Made by a program: the position numbers and the translations under genes
Source of the DNA: DASVAL01 sp035649575
GTDB taxonomy: Bacteria; Planctomycetota; UBA1135; UBA2386
Assembly: GCA_035649575.1 (NCBI GenBank)
Contig: DASRJH010000050.1
Location: 1-64,000, forward strand
Direction: 5' to 3'
DNA: 64,000 nucleotides
Shown here: one piece after another, positions 1 to 8,579 of the stretch
Position numbering within the stretch: the first letter of the stretch is position 1
Layout of the letters: every line of letters begins with the position of its first letter
Notes under the pieces: generated by a model
Seen by the model: the letters and a program-made list of their open reading frames with translations, nothing else
Told to the model about the DNA's origin: nothing
Database searches by the model: none

Positions 1-2
1 CG

Positions 3-947
3 ACGGTGCCGAATGCGATCGCGCTCGGGTTCTCGTTCGTCGCGGCCTGCGCCGTGTCGCTCGACGACGCGTATGCCTACGTGCTCTACACCGGCATCCC
101 GCCCGCGGCCTACCTCGCGGTGTGGAACGTCGGCGCGTCACAGTGGCTCGACTTCGACGCGGCGCCGGGACAGCAGGACTTCCTGATCACGCTGCCGGTG
201 CCGAACGGCATGGCGCTGTCGCTGGATCGCTCGTTCGCGGTCGTCGCGGGCCAGGGCGGCAGTGGGGGAGTCATGCGCATCAACTTCGACTACGCGGTCC
301 CCGCCAACACGGTCGGCACCGTGTACACGGGGCTGAGCGTGCCGAACTGCAACGGCATCTCGCTGTCGCCCGAGGATGGACGCGTTGCGGTGACCTCGAC
401 GCCGGCCAGCGTATCGCCTCCCGGCACGCTCGTGATCTTCGACGCGTCGTCGGGCGCCGTGCTGCACAGCGTGCCGCTCGGCAACATGTGGAACATCTAC
501 ACGACGGCCTGGCAGGACGCTTCGCCGACCGCGACCTACACGCAGTATGGAACGGGCTGTGCCGGTACGCTCGGCGTGCCGGTGCTGCAGGCGGCAGCGG
601 GCTCACGTCCGGCGCTCGGCACGACGTTTACGGCCGACGTGCTGCATCTGCCGTTCGCGATCGCGTTGGTCACGCTGGGTCTGTCGAACACGATGACCTC
701 GACGAGTCTGCCGCTGCCGTTCCCGCTCGACGTGATCGGCATGCCCGGGTGCCAGCTGCTCGCGGATCCGCTGATCCTGAATCTCGCGGTCGGTACGGGC
801 ACGTCGGCGAGCTGGAGCTGGACGCTGCCGAGCTCGCCCGACTTCTTCGGCATCTCGTTCTTCAATCAGGCCTTCTCGCTCGATCCGGCTGCCAACCCCT
901 TCGGCTTCACGGTCAGCAACGGCGGCGCGGGCTTCATCGGTTTCTGA
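3..947 (+). CDS. Secreted propeller-like protein, 5'-truncated by the window edge
   Basis: The frame is open from the left edge, so the true start lies outside the window and about 314 residues of the C-terminal part are visible. The first half has short repeated beta-strand phrases such as GMALSLDRSFAVVAG and GISLSPEDGRVAVTS, as in YVTN/lactonase-type propeller proteins. Near residue 175 it changes to a different module: YGTGCAGTLG, then LPLPFPLD, GMPGC and finally ANPFGFTVSNGG. A related ending is present in the protein at 36626-37726. I infer an extracellular protein, because both parts lack charged catalytic clusters and are rich in Gly, Pro, Thr and Ser. The gene converges on the one ending at 1065. 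The function is unknown; a lactonase activity cannot be argued from what is visible. Confidence 0.75.
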   Translation, partial: TVPNAIALGFSFVAACAVSLDDAYAYVLYTGIPPAAYLAVWNVGASQWLDFDAAPGQQDFLITLPVPNGMALSLDRSFAVVAGQGGSGGVMRINFDYAVPANTVGTVYTGLSVPNCNGISLSPEDGRVAVTSTPASVSPPGTLVIFDASSGAVLHSVPLGNMWNIYTTAWQDASPTATYTQYGTGCAGTLGVPVLQAAAGSRPALGTTFTADVLHLPFAIALVTLGLSNTMTSTSLPLPFPLDVIGMPGCQLLADPLILNLAVGTGTSASWSWTLPSSPDFFGISFFNQAFSLDPAANPFGFTVSNGGAGFIGF

Positions 948-1064
948 CGAGGCTTCGGCCCCGACCGACGAGTTGTCGCAGGGCTGCCATGAAAATTCGG
1001 CCCGTGGCATCGAACCTTCATGGTGGACGGAACTGGTCGCTGCCGAGTTTGCCCCGGCGCCGCG

Positions 1065-4000
1065 CTACTTGTCGGGCTTCGAGGCAGCGACGCGCACCTG
1101 CACGTTGCGCTGGCTGCCGAGGCTCATGTCGAAGGTACCCGGGTCGAGCTTGATGGTCTTGCTGCCGAGCATGAGCTCGAGCGTGCAGACCCTCGGATCC
1201 ACGTCGCGGAAGTGGAAGCTGCCGTCGTCGCCGAGCGAGTTGCAGTAGGTCCAGACGTCGCAGCGCAGCAGCACGATCGCGTTGCGCCCGCTGAAGTCGC
1301 CGGTGATGCGGCCGCTCAGCACGGTGACCTCGAGCAGATCCAGGTGAACGGGCGCCGCCGCCGCTCCGGCGACGATCGAAGTTCGCACGGGCTTGCTCTC
1401 GCCGTCAGGACCGCTGGCCGCGACTTCGTAGTCGCCGGCCGGCAGCGACGCGAACGCGAAGCGCCCCGCGGCGTCGATCTGGACCCGGCGCCTCACGGTG
1501 CCGCCGTTGCAGCTGCCGGTGGCAGTTGCTTCGTAGCCCGTGAACGGCAGTCCCGTCGCGAACGACGTCGTGCCGCTCAAGCTGCCGGTCGTCATCGTGA
1601 GGTCGAGGAAACGAGACTCGCCGCTCTGCAGCGTGATCTCGCCTTCCCACAGCATGAGGTGATCGTCCTTGCCGAGCAGCCGCAGCGACTGCGTTCCGGG
1701 TTTCAGAGTGTCGACCGTGAACGTGCCGTCGGCAGCGACCGTCGCCACCGTGGTGTGACGATACAGATCGAGACACCGCTGCAGCTCGGCGCCGGCCAGT
1801 GGCACACCGTCGATCCGGGCGCGGCCCTCGAGCCTAGAGGGCACTTCGCCGGGCTTCGCCTGGTTCGGATCGACGTCGAACTCGAACGTCGCATTCGCGC
1901 CGGCCTCGACCGTCAGTTGATGACCGACGGGTTCCTCGCCGAAGAAGCGCGGCATCACGAGATTCTCGATGTCGGCCACGAGCCGATGCAGCGACAGCGC
2001 CTCGGGCTGCACCTTGACCGCGTAGAGCTCGTAGTGCGTCGGGGCGACGTTCGGGAACGTGAAGCTGCCGTCGGGCAGCAGGCCCGCGCGCAGACCAGGC
2101 AGCGGCACGTTCGTGGTCGTGTCGGCCTCGGCGACCACGCAGTAGCGGCGCGGATCGGCGGGCACGCCGCGGTCGAACAGACGGCCCGAGATCGTGCCCG
2201 GCGCCGCGAGCAAGAGGTCGGCGGTCGTGGCACCTGGTTCGACGCGAGCCGTACCGGGCGCGTGCAGAGGGTGCGTCGCCATCAGCGAGCCGCCCTTGCT
2301 CGGAACACCGACCTGCAGTTCGCCTTCGCCATCGGTGACGCCGGCCAGCAGCGGCAGCAACCTCCAACGCGGCAGGCCGTAGGAGCTCGGCAGCACGGTC
2401 CGCGCGGCGGCGTCGTCGCGGTCGACGTAGATCTTCGCGCCGGTGATCGCCCGACCGCCGGCATCGCGCACGCGCACGCGAACGCCTGTTGCCGCCGGCA
2501 GCGTGACCGCGAGCGGCTCCTGCTGCGGCAGCACGACCATGGTCTCGACCGGCATCACACCGTCGGCCTGCACGTGCAGCGTGTAGCAGCCGAGCGGCAC
2601 TTCGCCGAACGACCACACGCCGTCAGAGACTTGCTGCGGCGCGGGCGTCGGCACGCGCGTCTGCAGACCGGCGCGACGCAGTTCGCGCAGGTCAGGACCG
2701 CAATACACCTCGAGCGCGACGCCGGTCACGGGCGCCCCGTCGTCGCGGCTCAGCTTCAGCTGCAGGCTACTTCGCTGCGGCAGCCGCAGCTCGACGTCGT
2801 CGTCGGTCGTTACCGGTCCGACCACCTGCCAGGTTTCGCGCGTGTTCGCGCGCGCTGCGACCACGACGCGGCCGCGGCCGAGTCCCGACACGCGGAAGCC
2901 ACCGTCCGCGCCGGTCGTCACGGGCGCCTCGCAGAACGCGATGCCGCGGCAGCCGAGCGCGCCGATGCTGCCGACGCGCACCTCGGCGCCGGCCACCGGG
3001 TTTCCGCCGGCGTCGCGTACTTTGCCGCGCAGCTCCTCGCCGGCCGCCAGCGTCACATCGCCGACGTCGCGACATTCTCCCTGTGACGCCACGACGCGCG
3101 CCTTGCTGCCGATCGCGAGACCCGGCTTGCGCACGATCAGCATGTTGCCACCCGGCTCGACGCCGCGCACGGTGAAGCTGCCGTCAGCCGCCGTGGTCGC
3201 ACGCGCGATCGGAACCTCGCGCCAGATCGTCTCGAGCCACGGCAGGCGGTCGACGACGATCGTGCCGAGCTCCGGCCTGCGGTCGAGGTCGGAGTGTTCG
3301 AACAGCTCGCGGCCGAGGAAACCGCGCAACAGGTCGCGGTAACCAGGCGCATCGCTCGCGCCCGCGGCATCGGGGAAGGGCACCCACAGCATGCCGCCGT
3401 GCGCGGGCACGAAGCGGTCGAACGGCAACACCGCGGCGAGCGCCGCGGGCAGGTCCATCGCGAGCACCTCGGCTCCGGCGACCGCGGCCCCGGCGTCGTC
3501 GACGGCGCGGCCCGCGATGCCGGCCTTGGGCTCGAGCACGAAGTCGCCGAGGTCGGCGGTCTTTTCGGGGAATGGCGTGACGCTGCAGAGGCGCAGCGTG
3601 CGGTCGGGGCCGTCGGCGTCGGCGTTGACGACGTAGCGCGTGCGCGGCGACAGGCCCGCGATGGTGAACACGCCGTCGTCGCCGGTGCGCGCTTCGCCGC
3701 GCGGCAGGGGCAGCGTGCGTTGGTCGCCGGTCGCCGGCGCGTCGGCGAACAGCGCAACGCCGTCGATGCCGAGCACGCGCACGAGGCAGTTCGCGGCCGG
3801 CTGGCCATCCTTGTGCACGACGCGGCCGCGCAGACCGCCGGCGCCGGTCGCGGCCACCGTCGGGGCCGAAGCCTTGGTCGCGATCTCGACGCGTTCGCTC
3901 GCCGCCGGACTCGGTGCCCGTACGTCGGACGTCGCCGCGGCTGCGGCCGCGATCCCCTGCTTCTCACCGGCCGGCGGCGGTGTGGCCGGTCCGGTTCCGA

Positions 4001-4652
4001 ACGAGAGGAAGCCGAACACGAGAAGGCTCATGGCCCCGGCACCGATCAGTATCTTCGCCATCAGCAACGCTCCTGCAGCAGTGACCAACCCCATGCCTCC
4101 GGCGTGCCCTGGCTTCGCGAGCGGCAGCAGCCACAGGCCCCATGCCTGCCGGCTGCCGTGCCGTTCGTCGAGCTGCTGGCGCAGCATCTCGAGCGCGCGG
4201 TGCAGCTGCGACCGCACGGTCGCTGCGGGCATGCCGCGCAACCGCGCGATCTCTCGCGGCTCGAGTTCGTCGAAGAAGCGAGCGAGAACGATGCCGCGGT
4301 ACGGTTCCGGCAGCGCCAACACCGCCGCGACGACTTCGCGCCGCTGCTCTTCGCGCGCGAGCACGTCGGCGGCCGACGGCAGCGCCTCGGGCCGCGCTGC
4401 GGCGGTCTCGCGCCGGCGCCGCCGCGCCTCATCGCGCGCGCGGTTCCGGGCCAGGTGGTGCAGCGTCGAACGGAACCAGCTCACCACCGCACCGCGCTGC
4501 AGCGGGGGTCGCTGCACGGCCGCGAGCCAGGCTTCCTGCACGACGTCGTCGACGCGCTGCTGGTCGAACACGAGACTCCTGGCCAGGCGGCGCACGAAAT
4601 CCTGCGCGGTCAGCAGCTCCTGCACGTCCAGTTGCGAAGGGACACCGGTCAT
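1065..4652 (-). CDS. ECF sigma factor fused via a membrane helix to CarboxypepD_reg-like domains
   Basis: An unusual fusion of about 1195 residues. Residues about 12-75 are sigma-70 region 2 (VDDVVQEAWLAAVQ, then VSWFRSTLHHLARNRARDE). Residues about 110-161 are region 4 (LPEPYRGIVLARFFDELEP, then MPAATVRSQLHRALEMLR). A hydrophobic span follows at about 188-219 (LLMAKILIGAGAMSLLVFGF). The remaining ~975 residues are repeated carboxypeptidase-regulatory-like beta-sandwich units, each with a phrase like GLRGRVVHKDGQPAANCLVRV or DGVFTIAGLSPRTRYVV. Known biology: ECF factors with C-terminal extensions occur in Planctomycetota. Inference: the sigma domain is cytoplasmic and tethered to a sensor-like periplasmic part. 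The start at 4652 (MTGVPSQLD) is chosen because the 31 codons upstream look non-conserved. No anti-sigma gene lies beside it. It lies downstream of the 4856-5824 gene on the same strand. Confidence 0.85.
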   Translation of the reverse strand: MTGVPSQLDVQELLTAQDFVRRLARSLVFDQQRVDDVVQEAWLAAVQRPPLQRGAVVSWFRSTLHHLARNRARDEARRRRRETAAARPEALPSAADVLAREEQRREVVAAVLALPEPYRGIVLARFFDELEPREIARLRGMPAATVRSQLHRALEMLRQQLDERHGSRQAWGLWLLPLAKPGHAGGMGLVTAAGALLMAKILIGAGAMSLLVFGFLSFGTGPATPPPAGEKQGIAAAAAATSDVRAPSPAASERVEIATKASAPTVAATGAGGLRGRVVHKDGQPAANCLVRVLGIDGVALFADAPATGDQRTLPLPRGEARTGDDGVFTIAGLSPRTRYVVNADADGPDRTLRLCSVTPFPEKTADLGDFVLEPKAGIAGRAVDDAGAAVAGAEVLAMDLPAALAAVLPFDRFVPAHGGMLWVPFPDAAGASDAPGYRDLLRGFLGRELFEHSDLDRRPELGTIVVDRLPWLETIWREVPIARATTAADGSFTVRGVEPGGNMLIVRKPGLAIGSKARVVASQGECRDVGDVTLAAGEELRGKVRDAGGNPVAGAEVRVGSIGALGCRGIAFCEAPVTTGADGGFRVSGLGRGRVVVAARANTRETWQVVGPVTTDDDVELRLPQRSSLQLKLSRDDGAPVTGVALEVYCGPDLRELRRAGLQTRVPTPAPQQVSDGVWSFGEVPLGCYTLHVQADGVMPVETMVVLPQQEPLAVTLPAATGVRVRVRDAGGRAITGAKIYVDRDDAAARTVLPSSYGLPRWRLLPLLAGVTDGEGELQVGVPSKGGSLMATHPLHAPGTARVEPGATTADLLLAAPGTISGRLFDRGVPADPRRYCVVAEADTTTNVPLPGLRAGLLPDGSFTFPNVAPTHYELYAVKVQPEALSLHRLVADIENLVMPRFFGEEPVGHQLTVEAGANATFEFDVDPNQAKPGEVPSRLEGRARIDGVPLAGAELQRCLDLYRHTTVATVAADGTFTVDTLKPGTQSLRLLGKDDHLMLWEGEITLQSGESRFLDLTMTTGSLSGTTSFATGLPFTGYEATATGSCNGGTVRRRVQIDAAGRFAFASLPAGDYEVAASGPDGESKPVRTSIVAGAAAAPVHLDLLEVTVLSGRITGDFSGRNAIVLLRCDVWTYCNSLGDDGSFHFRDVDPRVCTLELMLGSKTIKLDPGTFDMSLGSQRNVQVRVAASKPDK

Positions 4653-4855
4653 GGTGATGGCAAGGTCACCGCGGCCGGCGTTGCGTTGCAGAAAAACCGG
4701 CGGCGGTGCGACCAGGGTAGCCGAAGCACCTGCCTCGCAGGGCACGGTTGCCTGGTCGGCGGAACGCTGCTCTTGCCTTTCGGGCCGAACGGTAAGACTC
4801 GGTGGCGATGCGCGGAGCCGGGCTCAATCCGCTACGCGGTGCAGCGGGTTGCTCG

Positions 4856-5824
4856 CTACTTCGGTCGCAGCAGCAGCGGGGATCCGTTCGCAACCCCAGT
4901 GCCCATCGTGAGCATCGCAGTCGTCGTCGTCTCGTCGAGACCCGCGGCCGCGGGCCACATGCCCGCGTTGCTGCCCGCGGATGCGCGCGCGGCCAACAAG
5001 CCGTCGATCAGGTTCGACTGCCGGGCCAGGCTCTTCTCGTCCGTGCTCACGGCGAGCATCGCGAACAGCATGTGCAGCGGATCGGCGGTCAGGTTCGCGG
5101 GCCAGGTTCGTGCCACGGTCAATTCCGGTGGGTGAGGTTCACCGAGCATGAGCTGGCCGAAGTGCAGCGCCGCGTCGCCGCGCCGCGTCTCGCCGAACTT
5201 GCGCGATGCCAGCAACTCACCAGCCATGGCCTTCAGTCGATCGGCAGCCACGGCGGCCTCCGGCTCACCTGGCGCCAGGTTGGACAACGTGGGCAGCAGC
5301 AGTGTGACCAAGGCGACCTCCTCGTTGGTCGGGGTCTTCGCGTCGGGCGCCTTCATCGCAAGGACAGCTTCGCATGCTTTCATTGCGGGCGCCCTGAGTG
5401 GCCGGTGTTGGGATCGCTCGAATGCGACGAGAAGGGCAAGGGCTCCGACCATCTGGTCGGACCGGCTGCCAGCCACGCCATTCCGTGCGAACTGACCGCC
5501 AGGGCCCTGCAGCTCCAGCAGAGTCCTGACCATCATTCGGACCGACTCCCGGTGGGTCCCGACCTTCATTGTCGAACCGTTCTCATGGAACGCGAGCACG
5601 AGCCACGCGGCACTGGCGACCGTCTGATCGGCGACGGCCGTTTCGCGGACACGTCGGGCCAGCCCCGTCAGCGTCTGGCTCACGTCGAAACGGGGCCTTG
5701 GTCTGGCGGCCGCACCGATGAAATCCCGCGGCGGCTCCTGCGCCGCAGCCGGCGGCATCGCTGCGCATCCAAGGGCGAGCAACAACGCGATCACCGAACG
5801 ACGCCGCTCCACGAGCTGGTTCAT
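4856..5824 (-). CDS. Secreted helical-toroid-like (squalene-cyclase-repeat-like) protein
   Basis: About 322 residues from the start MNQLVERRRS at 5824; ATG codons at 5836 and 5878 are possible but would spoil the signal peptide. The N-terminus has a basic stretch, then VIALLLALGCAAMPPAAAQ, a good cleavable signal peptide. The mature part is alpha-helical, with segments such as ASAAWLVLAFHENG, TLLELQGPGGQF and DQMVGALALLVAFE that resemble the paired helices of prenyltransferase/squalene-cyclase toroids. No catalytic Asp-rich motif is visible, so an enzyme activity is not supported. It is encoded just upstream of, and on the same strand as, the sigma-factor fusion, with a gap of about 200 bp that could hold a promoter. 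Function unknown; fold assignment is by resemblance only. Confidence 0.7.
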   Translation of the reverse strand: MNQLVERRRSVIALLLALGCAAMPPAAAQEPPRDFIGAAARPRPRFDVSQTLTGLARRVRETAVADQTVASAAWLVLAFHENGSTMKVGTHRESVRMMVRTLLELQGPGGQFARNGVAGSRSDQMVGALALLVAFERSQHRPLRAPAMKACEAVLAMKAPDAKTPTNEEVALVTLLLPTLSNLAPGEPEAAVAADRLKAMAGELLASRKFGETRRGDAALHFGQLMLGEPHPPELTVARTWPANLTADPLHMLFAMLAVSTDEKSLARQSNLIDGLLAARASAGSNAGMWPAAAGLDETTTTAMLTMGTGVANGSPLLLRPK

Positions 5825-5906
5825 GAGCGGCAGCATACCGGGCGGACGCAAACACTCGGGCCTGGCCAGCAACTGCATCGTCGAGGCAAGTCCCGTGACG
5901 AAGGGG

Positions 5907-5934
5907 TTGTGTCGTTCTGCGTGTGCGTGACAAT
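5907..5934 (+). promoter_or_regulatory. Candidate promoter of the DUF1549/DUF1501 pair
   Basis: TTGTGT at 5907-5912 and GACAAT at 5929-5934 are separated by 16 bases, an acceptable sigma-70-type arrangement. They lie in the 133-bp divergent gap, upstream of the TTG start at 5958. A GAGG ribosome-binding sequence follows at about 5949-5952. Planctomycete promoter consensus is poorly defined, so this is tentative. Confidence 0.3.
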
Positions 5935-5957
5935 CGCTGCACTCCCCCGAGGCTCCA

Positions 5958-8579
5958 TTGCGCGTCTGCTACCTGCTGCCGTTTTGTGCGCTCGCCTCGC
6001 TCGCGGCGGCACAGCACGCGCGCGCTCCTGGGGACCACTGGTCCTACCGGCCCGTGGTCCGGCCGGCCACGCCCGCGGTCGCCGACGCGACCTGGTGCCG
6101 TTCGCCGCTCGACCAGCTGGTGCTCGCAGCGATGCAGGCCCAGGGCCTGCGCCCGTCGCCGCCCGCGGATCGCGCGACGTGGTTGCGGCGTGTCTCGTTC
6201 GATCTGACCGGCCTGCCGCCGACTCCTGCCGACGCTGACGCCTTCACGGCCGACACGTCGCCCGGTGCCGAGGCGCGCGTCGTCGATCGGCTGCTCGCGA
6301 GGCCTAGCGCAGCCGAACGCTGGGCGCAGTGGTGGCTCGACCTCGCGCGTTACGCCGACAGCCAGGGCTACGAGAAGGACGAGCTGCGGCGCAGCATGTG
6401 GCGCTACCGCGACTGGGTGATCGACGCGTTCTCGCGGGACATGCCGTTCGACCAGTTCACGATCGAGCAGCTCGCGGGCGACCTGCTGCCGAACCCGACC
6501 GACGACCAGCGACTCGCGACGGCGCTCCATCGCCAGACGATGACGAACACCGAGGGCGGCACCGACGACGAGGAGTTCCGCACCGCGGCCGTGATCGACC
6601 GCGTCGACACGACGATGTCGGTCTGGATGGCCAGCACACTCGGTTGCGCGCAGTGCCACGACCACAAATACGATCCCTTCTCGCAGCGCGAGTTCTACGA
6701 GCTGTTCGCGTTCTTCGACCAGACCGAGGACAGCGACCGCGACGACGATGCGCCCGTGATGCGCGCGCCGACCGAGCGCGACCGCGCGGCGACGAAGGTG
6801 CTCGAGCTCGAGCTGTCGGAGCTGCGCGCCTCGATGCGCGCTGACGACGAGACGGTGCAAGAGTGGGCCGGGGCAGCGCGCAGCGCCATCGCGAGCTTTC
6901 ACGAGGCCGCGCCGCGTGCTTTGACCTGGCACATGCTCGGACCCGTACCAGCCGCGGACTTCCACGCAGCACACGTGACGGTGTTCGCGCCGGAACGCGA
7001 CGGCGTGCAGCTCGAGGCACAGCAGGAGGGCCTGCAGTGGCGCGCGGAGCAGTTCGAAGACGGCAAAGTGCACAAGTGGTCCGGCGACAACAGCGCCTTC
7101 TACCTGTATCGCACGATCGAGGCGCAGTGTGCCGCGACCGCGGTGCTGTCGCTCGGCAGCGACGATGCGATCAAGGTCTGGTGGAACGGGGCCGAGGTCC
7201 TGGACAAGGAGGTCGCGCACGGCGCCGCACCCGACCAGCAGATCCTCGCTGTGCCGCTGCAGCCCGGCCCGAACACGCTGTTGCTGAAGGTTGCGAACGG
7301 CCGCGGCCCGAGCGGCTTCTACTTCGACCTGCGCGCGAGCGAGCTCGGTGCGGAGGTCGAAACGGTGCTCGCGGCGGAAGCCTGCGACGAGAAGGGCCGG
7401 GGGATCGTGCACGCTGCGTATCTGCGGCGCGCGCCGCAGTTCGCTTCGGTGCGCGAGCGCATCGCGGCGGCCGAAGCCCAGCTCGACGAACACCGCGGCC
7501 CCGCAGTGCCGGTCATGCGCGAGCTGCCCGCCGGCAAACGCCGCACGACGCGCATCCATCTGCGCGGCAGCTTCCTCACGCAGGGGGACGAGGTGTCACC
7601 AACGACGCCGAAGGTCTGGCCCGGCCTCGGGCCGGACGCGCCGCAGAACCGGCTCGGCTTCGCGCGCTGGCTCGTCTCGCGCGACAATCCGCTGACGGCG
7701 CGTGTGCAGTGCAACCGCATCTGGAGCGAGCTGTTCGGGCACGGGCTCGTCGGCACGCTCGAGGACTTCGGCAGCCAGGGCGACGCGCCGTCCCACCCCG
7801 AGCTGCTCGACTGGCTCGCTGCGGAGCTCGTGGACGGCGGCTGGTCGCTGCGCCACCTGCTGCGCACGATCGTGTTGTCGGCGACCTACGCGCAGAGCTC
7901 GGCGCAGACTCCGTTGCTCACGCAGCACGACCCCGACAACCGCTGGCTCGCGCGCGGCCCCGCGGTGCGCTTGTCGGCCGAGATGCTGCGCGACCAGGCC
8001 CTTGACGTGTCGGGCCTGCTGCGCCGACAGGTCGGGGGACCGAGCGTGATGCCGCCGCAGCCCGACGGCGTGTGGCTGCAGCTCTACAGCGGCGAGAAGT
8101 GGGTCGCGGCGGACGGGGACGACTCGTTCCGCCGTTCGCTCTACACGTTCTGGCGGCGCACGAGTCCGCACCCGGCGATGATGGTGTTCGACGCGCAGAG
8201 CCGCGAGTCGTGTGTGCTGCGGCGGCACCGCACGAACACGCCGCTGCAGGCGCTCGTGTTGTGGAACGAGCCGCAGTATCACGAAGCCGCGAAGGCCTTG
8301 GCACGCGAGCTCGTCTGCGGCGACGAGTGCATCCTGCTCGAGGACCCCGAGCGCATCGTGCGCTTGTGGCGGCGGTGCCTGCTGCGCGAACCGACGGCGG
8401 CCGAACAGGCGCGGCTGCTCGCGCTGCTGCGCGACGAGCAGCAGCGGTTCCGCGCGGACCCAGAGGCCGCCGCCAAGATCTTCCCACCAGGTTCCTGCAG
8501 TCCTGAGATCGAGCTCGCGCCGTGGGCCGTCGTCGCCGGCGTCGTGCTCTCGCTCGACGAGTTCGTGACCAAACGATGA
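5958..8579 (+). CDS. DUF1549/DUF1553 (PSD1-type) planctomycete surface protein
   Basis: 873 residues from a TTG start at 5958, supported by GAGG five bases upstream and by an immediate signal peptide (YLLPFCALASLAAAQ). DUF1549 covers roughly residues 40-260 and contains RRVSFDLTGLPPTP and, at 230-234, the haem-type motif CAQCH followed by DHKYDPF. A beta-rich insert at about 315-455 (WHMLGPVPAADF, LKVANGRGPSGFYFDLR) resembles a PA14 or carbohydrate-binding domain. DUF1553 follows from about 545 (NRLGFARWLVSRDNPLTARV, then RESCVLRRHRTNTPLQALVL). The N-terminal PSCyt1 cytochrome domain present in many relatives is absent. The stop overlaps the start of the DUF1501 gene (ATGA), so the two are co-translated. 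Such pairs are hallmark planctomycete genes. Their role is unproven and often linked to polysaccharide degradation. Confidence 0.92.
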   Translation: MRVCYLLPFCALASLAAAQHARAPGDHWSYRPVVRPATPAVADATWCRSPLDQLVLAAMQAQGLRPSPPADRATWLRRVSFDLTGLPPTPADADAFTADTSPGAEARVVDRLLARPSAAERWAQWWLDLARYADSQGYEKDELRRSMWRYRDWVIDAFSRDMPFDQFTIEQLAGDLLPNPTDDQRLATALHRQTMTNTEGGTDDEEFRTAAVIDRVDTTMSVWMASTLGCAQCHDHKYDPFSQREFYELFAFFDQTEDSDRDDDAPVMRAPTERDRAATKVLELELSELRASMRADDETVQEWAGAARSAIASFHEAAPRALTWHMLGPVPAADFHAAHVTVFAPERDGVQLEAQQEGLQWRAEQFEDGKVHKWSGDNSAFYLYRTIEAQCAATAVLSLGSDDAIKVWWNGAEVLDKEVAHGAAPDQQILAVPLQPGPNTLLLKVANGRGPSGFYFDLRASELGAEVETVLAAEACDEKGRGIVHAAYLRRAPQFASVRERIAAAEAQLDEHRGPAVPVMRELPAGKRRTTRIHLRGSFLTQGDEVSPTTPKVWPGLGPDAPQNRLGFARWLVSRDNPLTARVQCNRIWSELFGHGLVGTLEDFGSQGDAPSHPELLDWLAAELVDGGWSLRHLLRTIVLSATYAQSSAQTPLLTQHDPDNRWLARGPAVRLSAEMLRDQALDVSGLLRRQVGGPSVMPPQPDGVWLQLYSGEKWVAADGDDSFRRSLYTFWRRTSPHPAMMVFDAQSRESCVLRRHRTNTPLQALVLWNEPQYHEAAKALARELVCGDECILLEDPERIVRLWRRCLLREPTAAEQARLLALLRDEQQRFRADPEAAAKIFPPGSCSPEIELAPWAVVAGVVLSLDEFVTKR

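Noticed and set aside
2794..3086. Plus-strand frames across the sigma-fusion gene
   Set aside because: They are the complement of the CarboxypepD_reg repeats and have no protein-like sequence.
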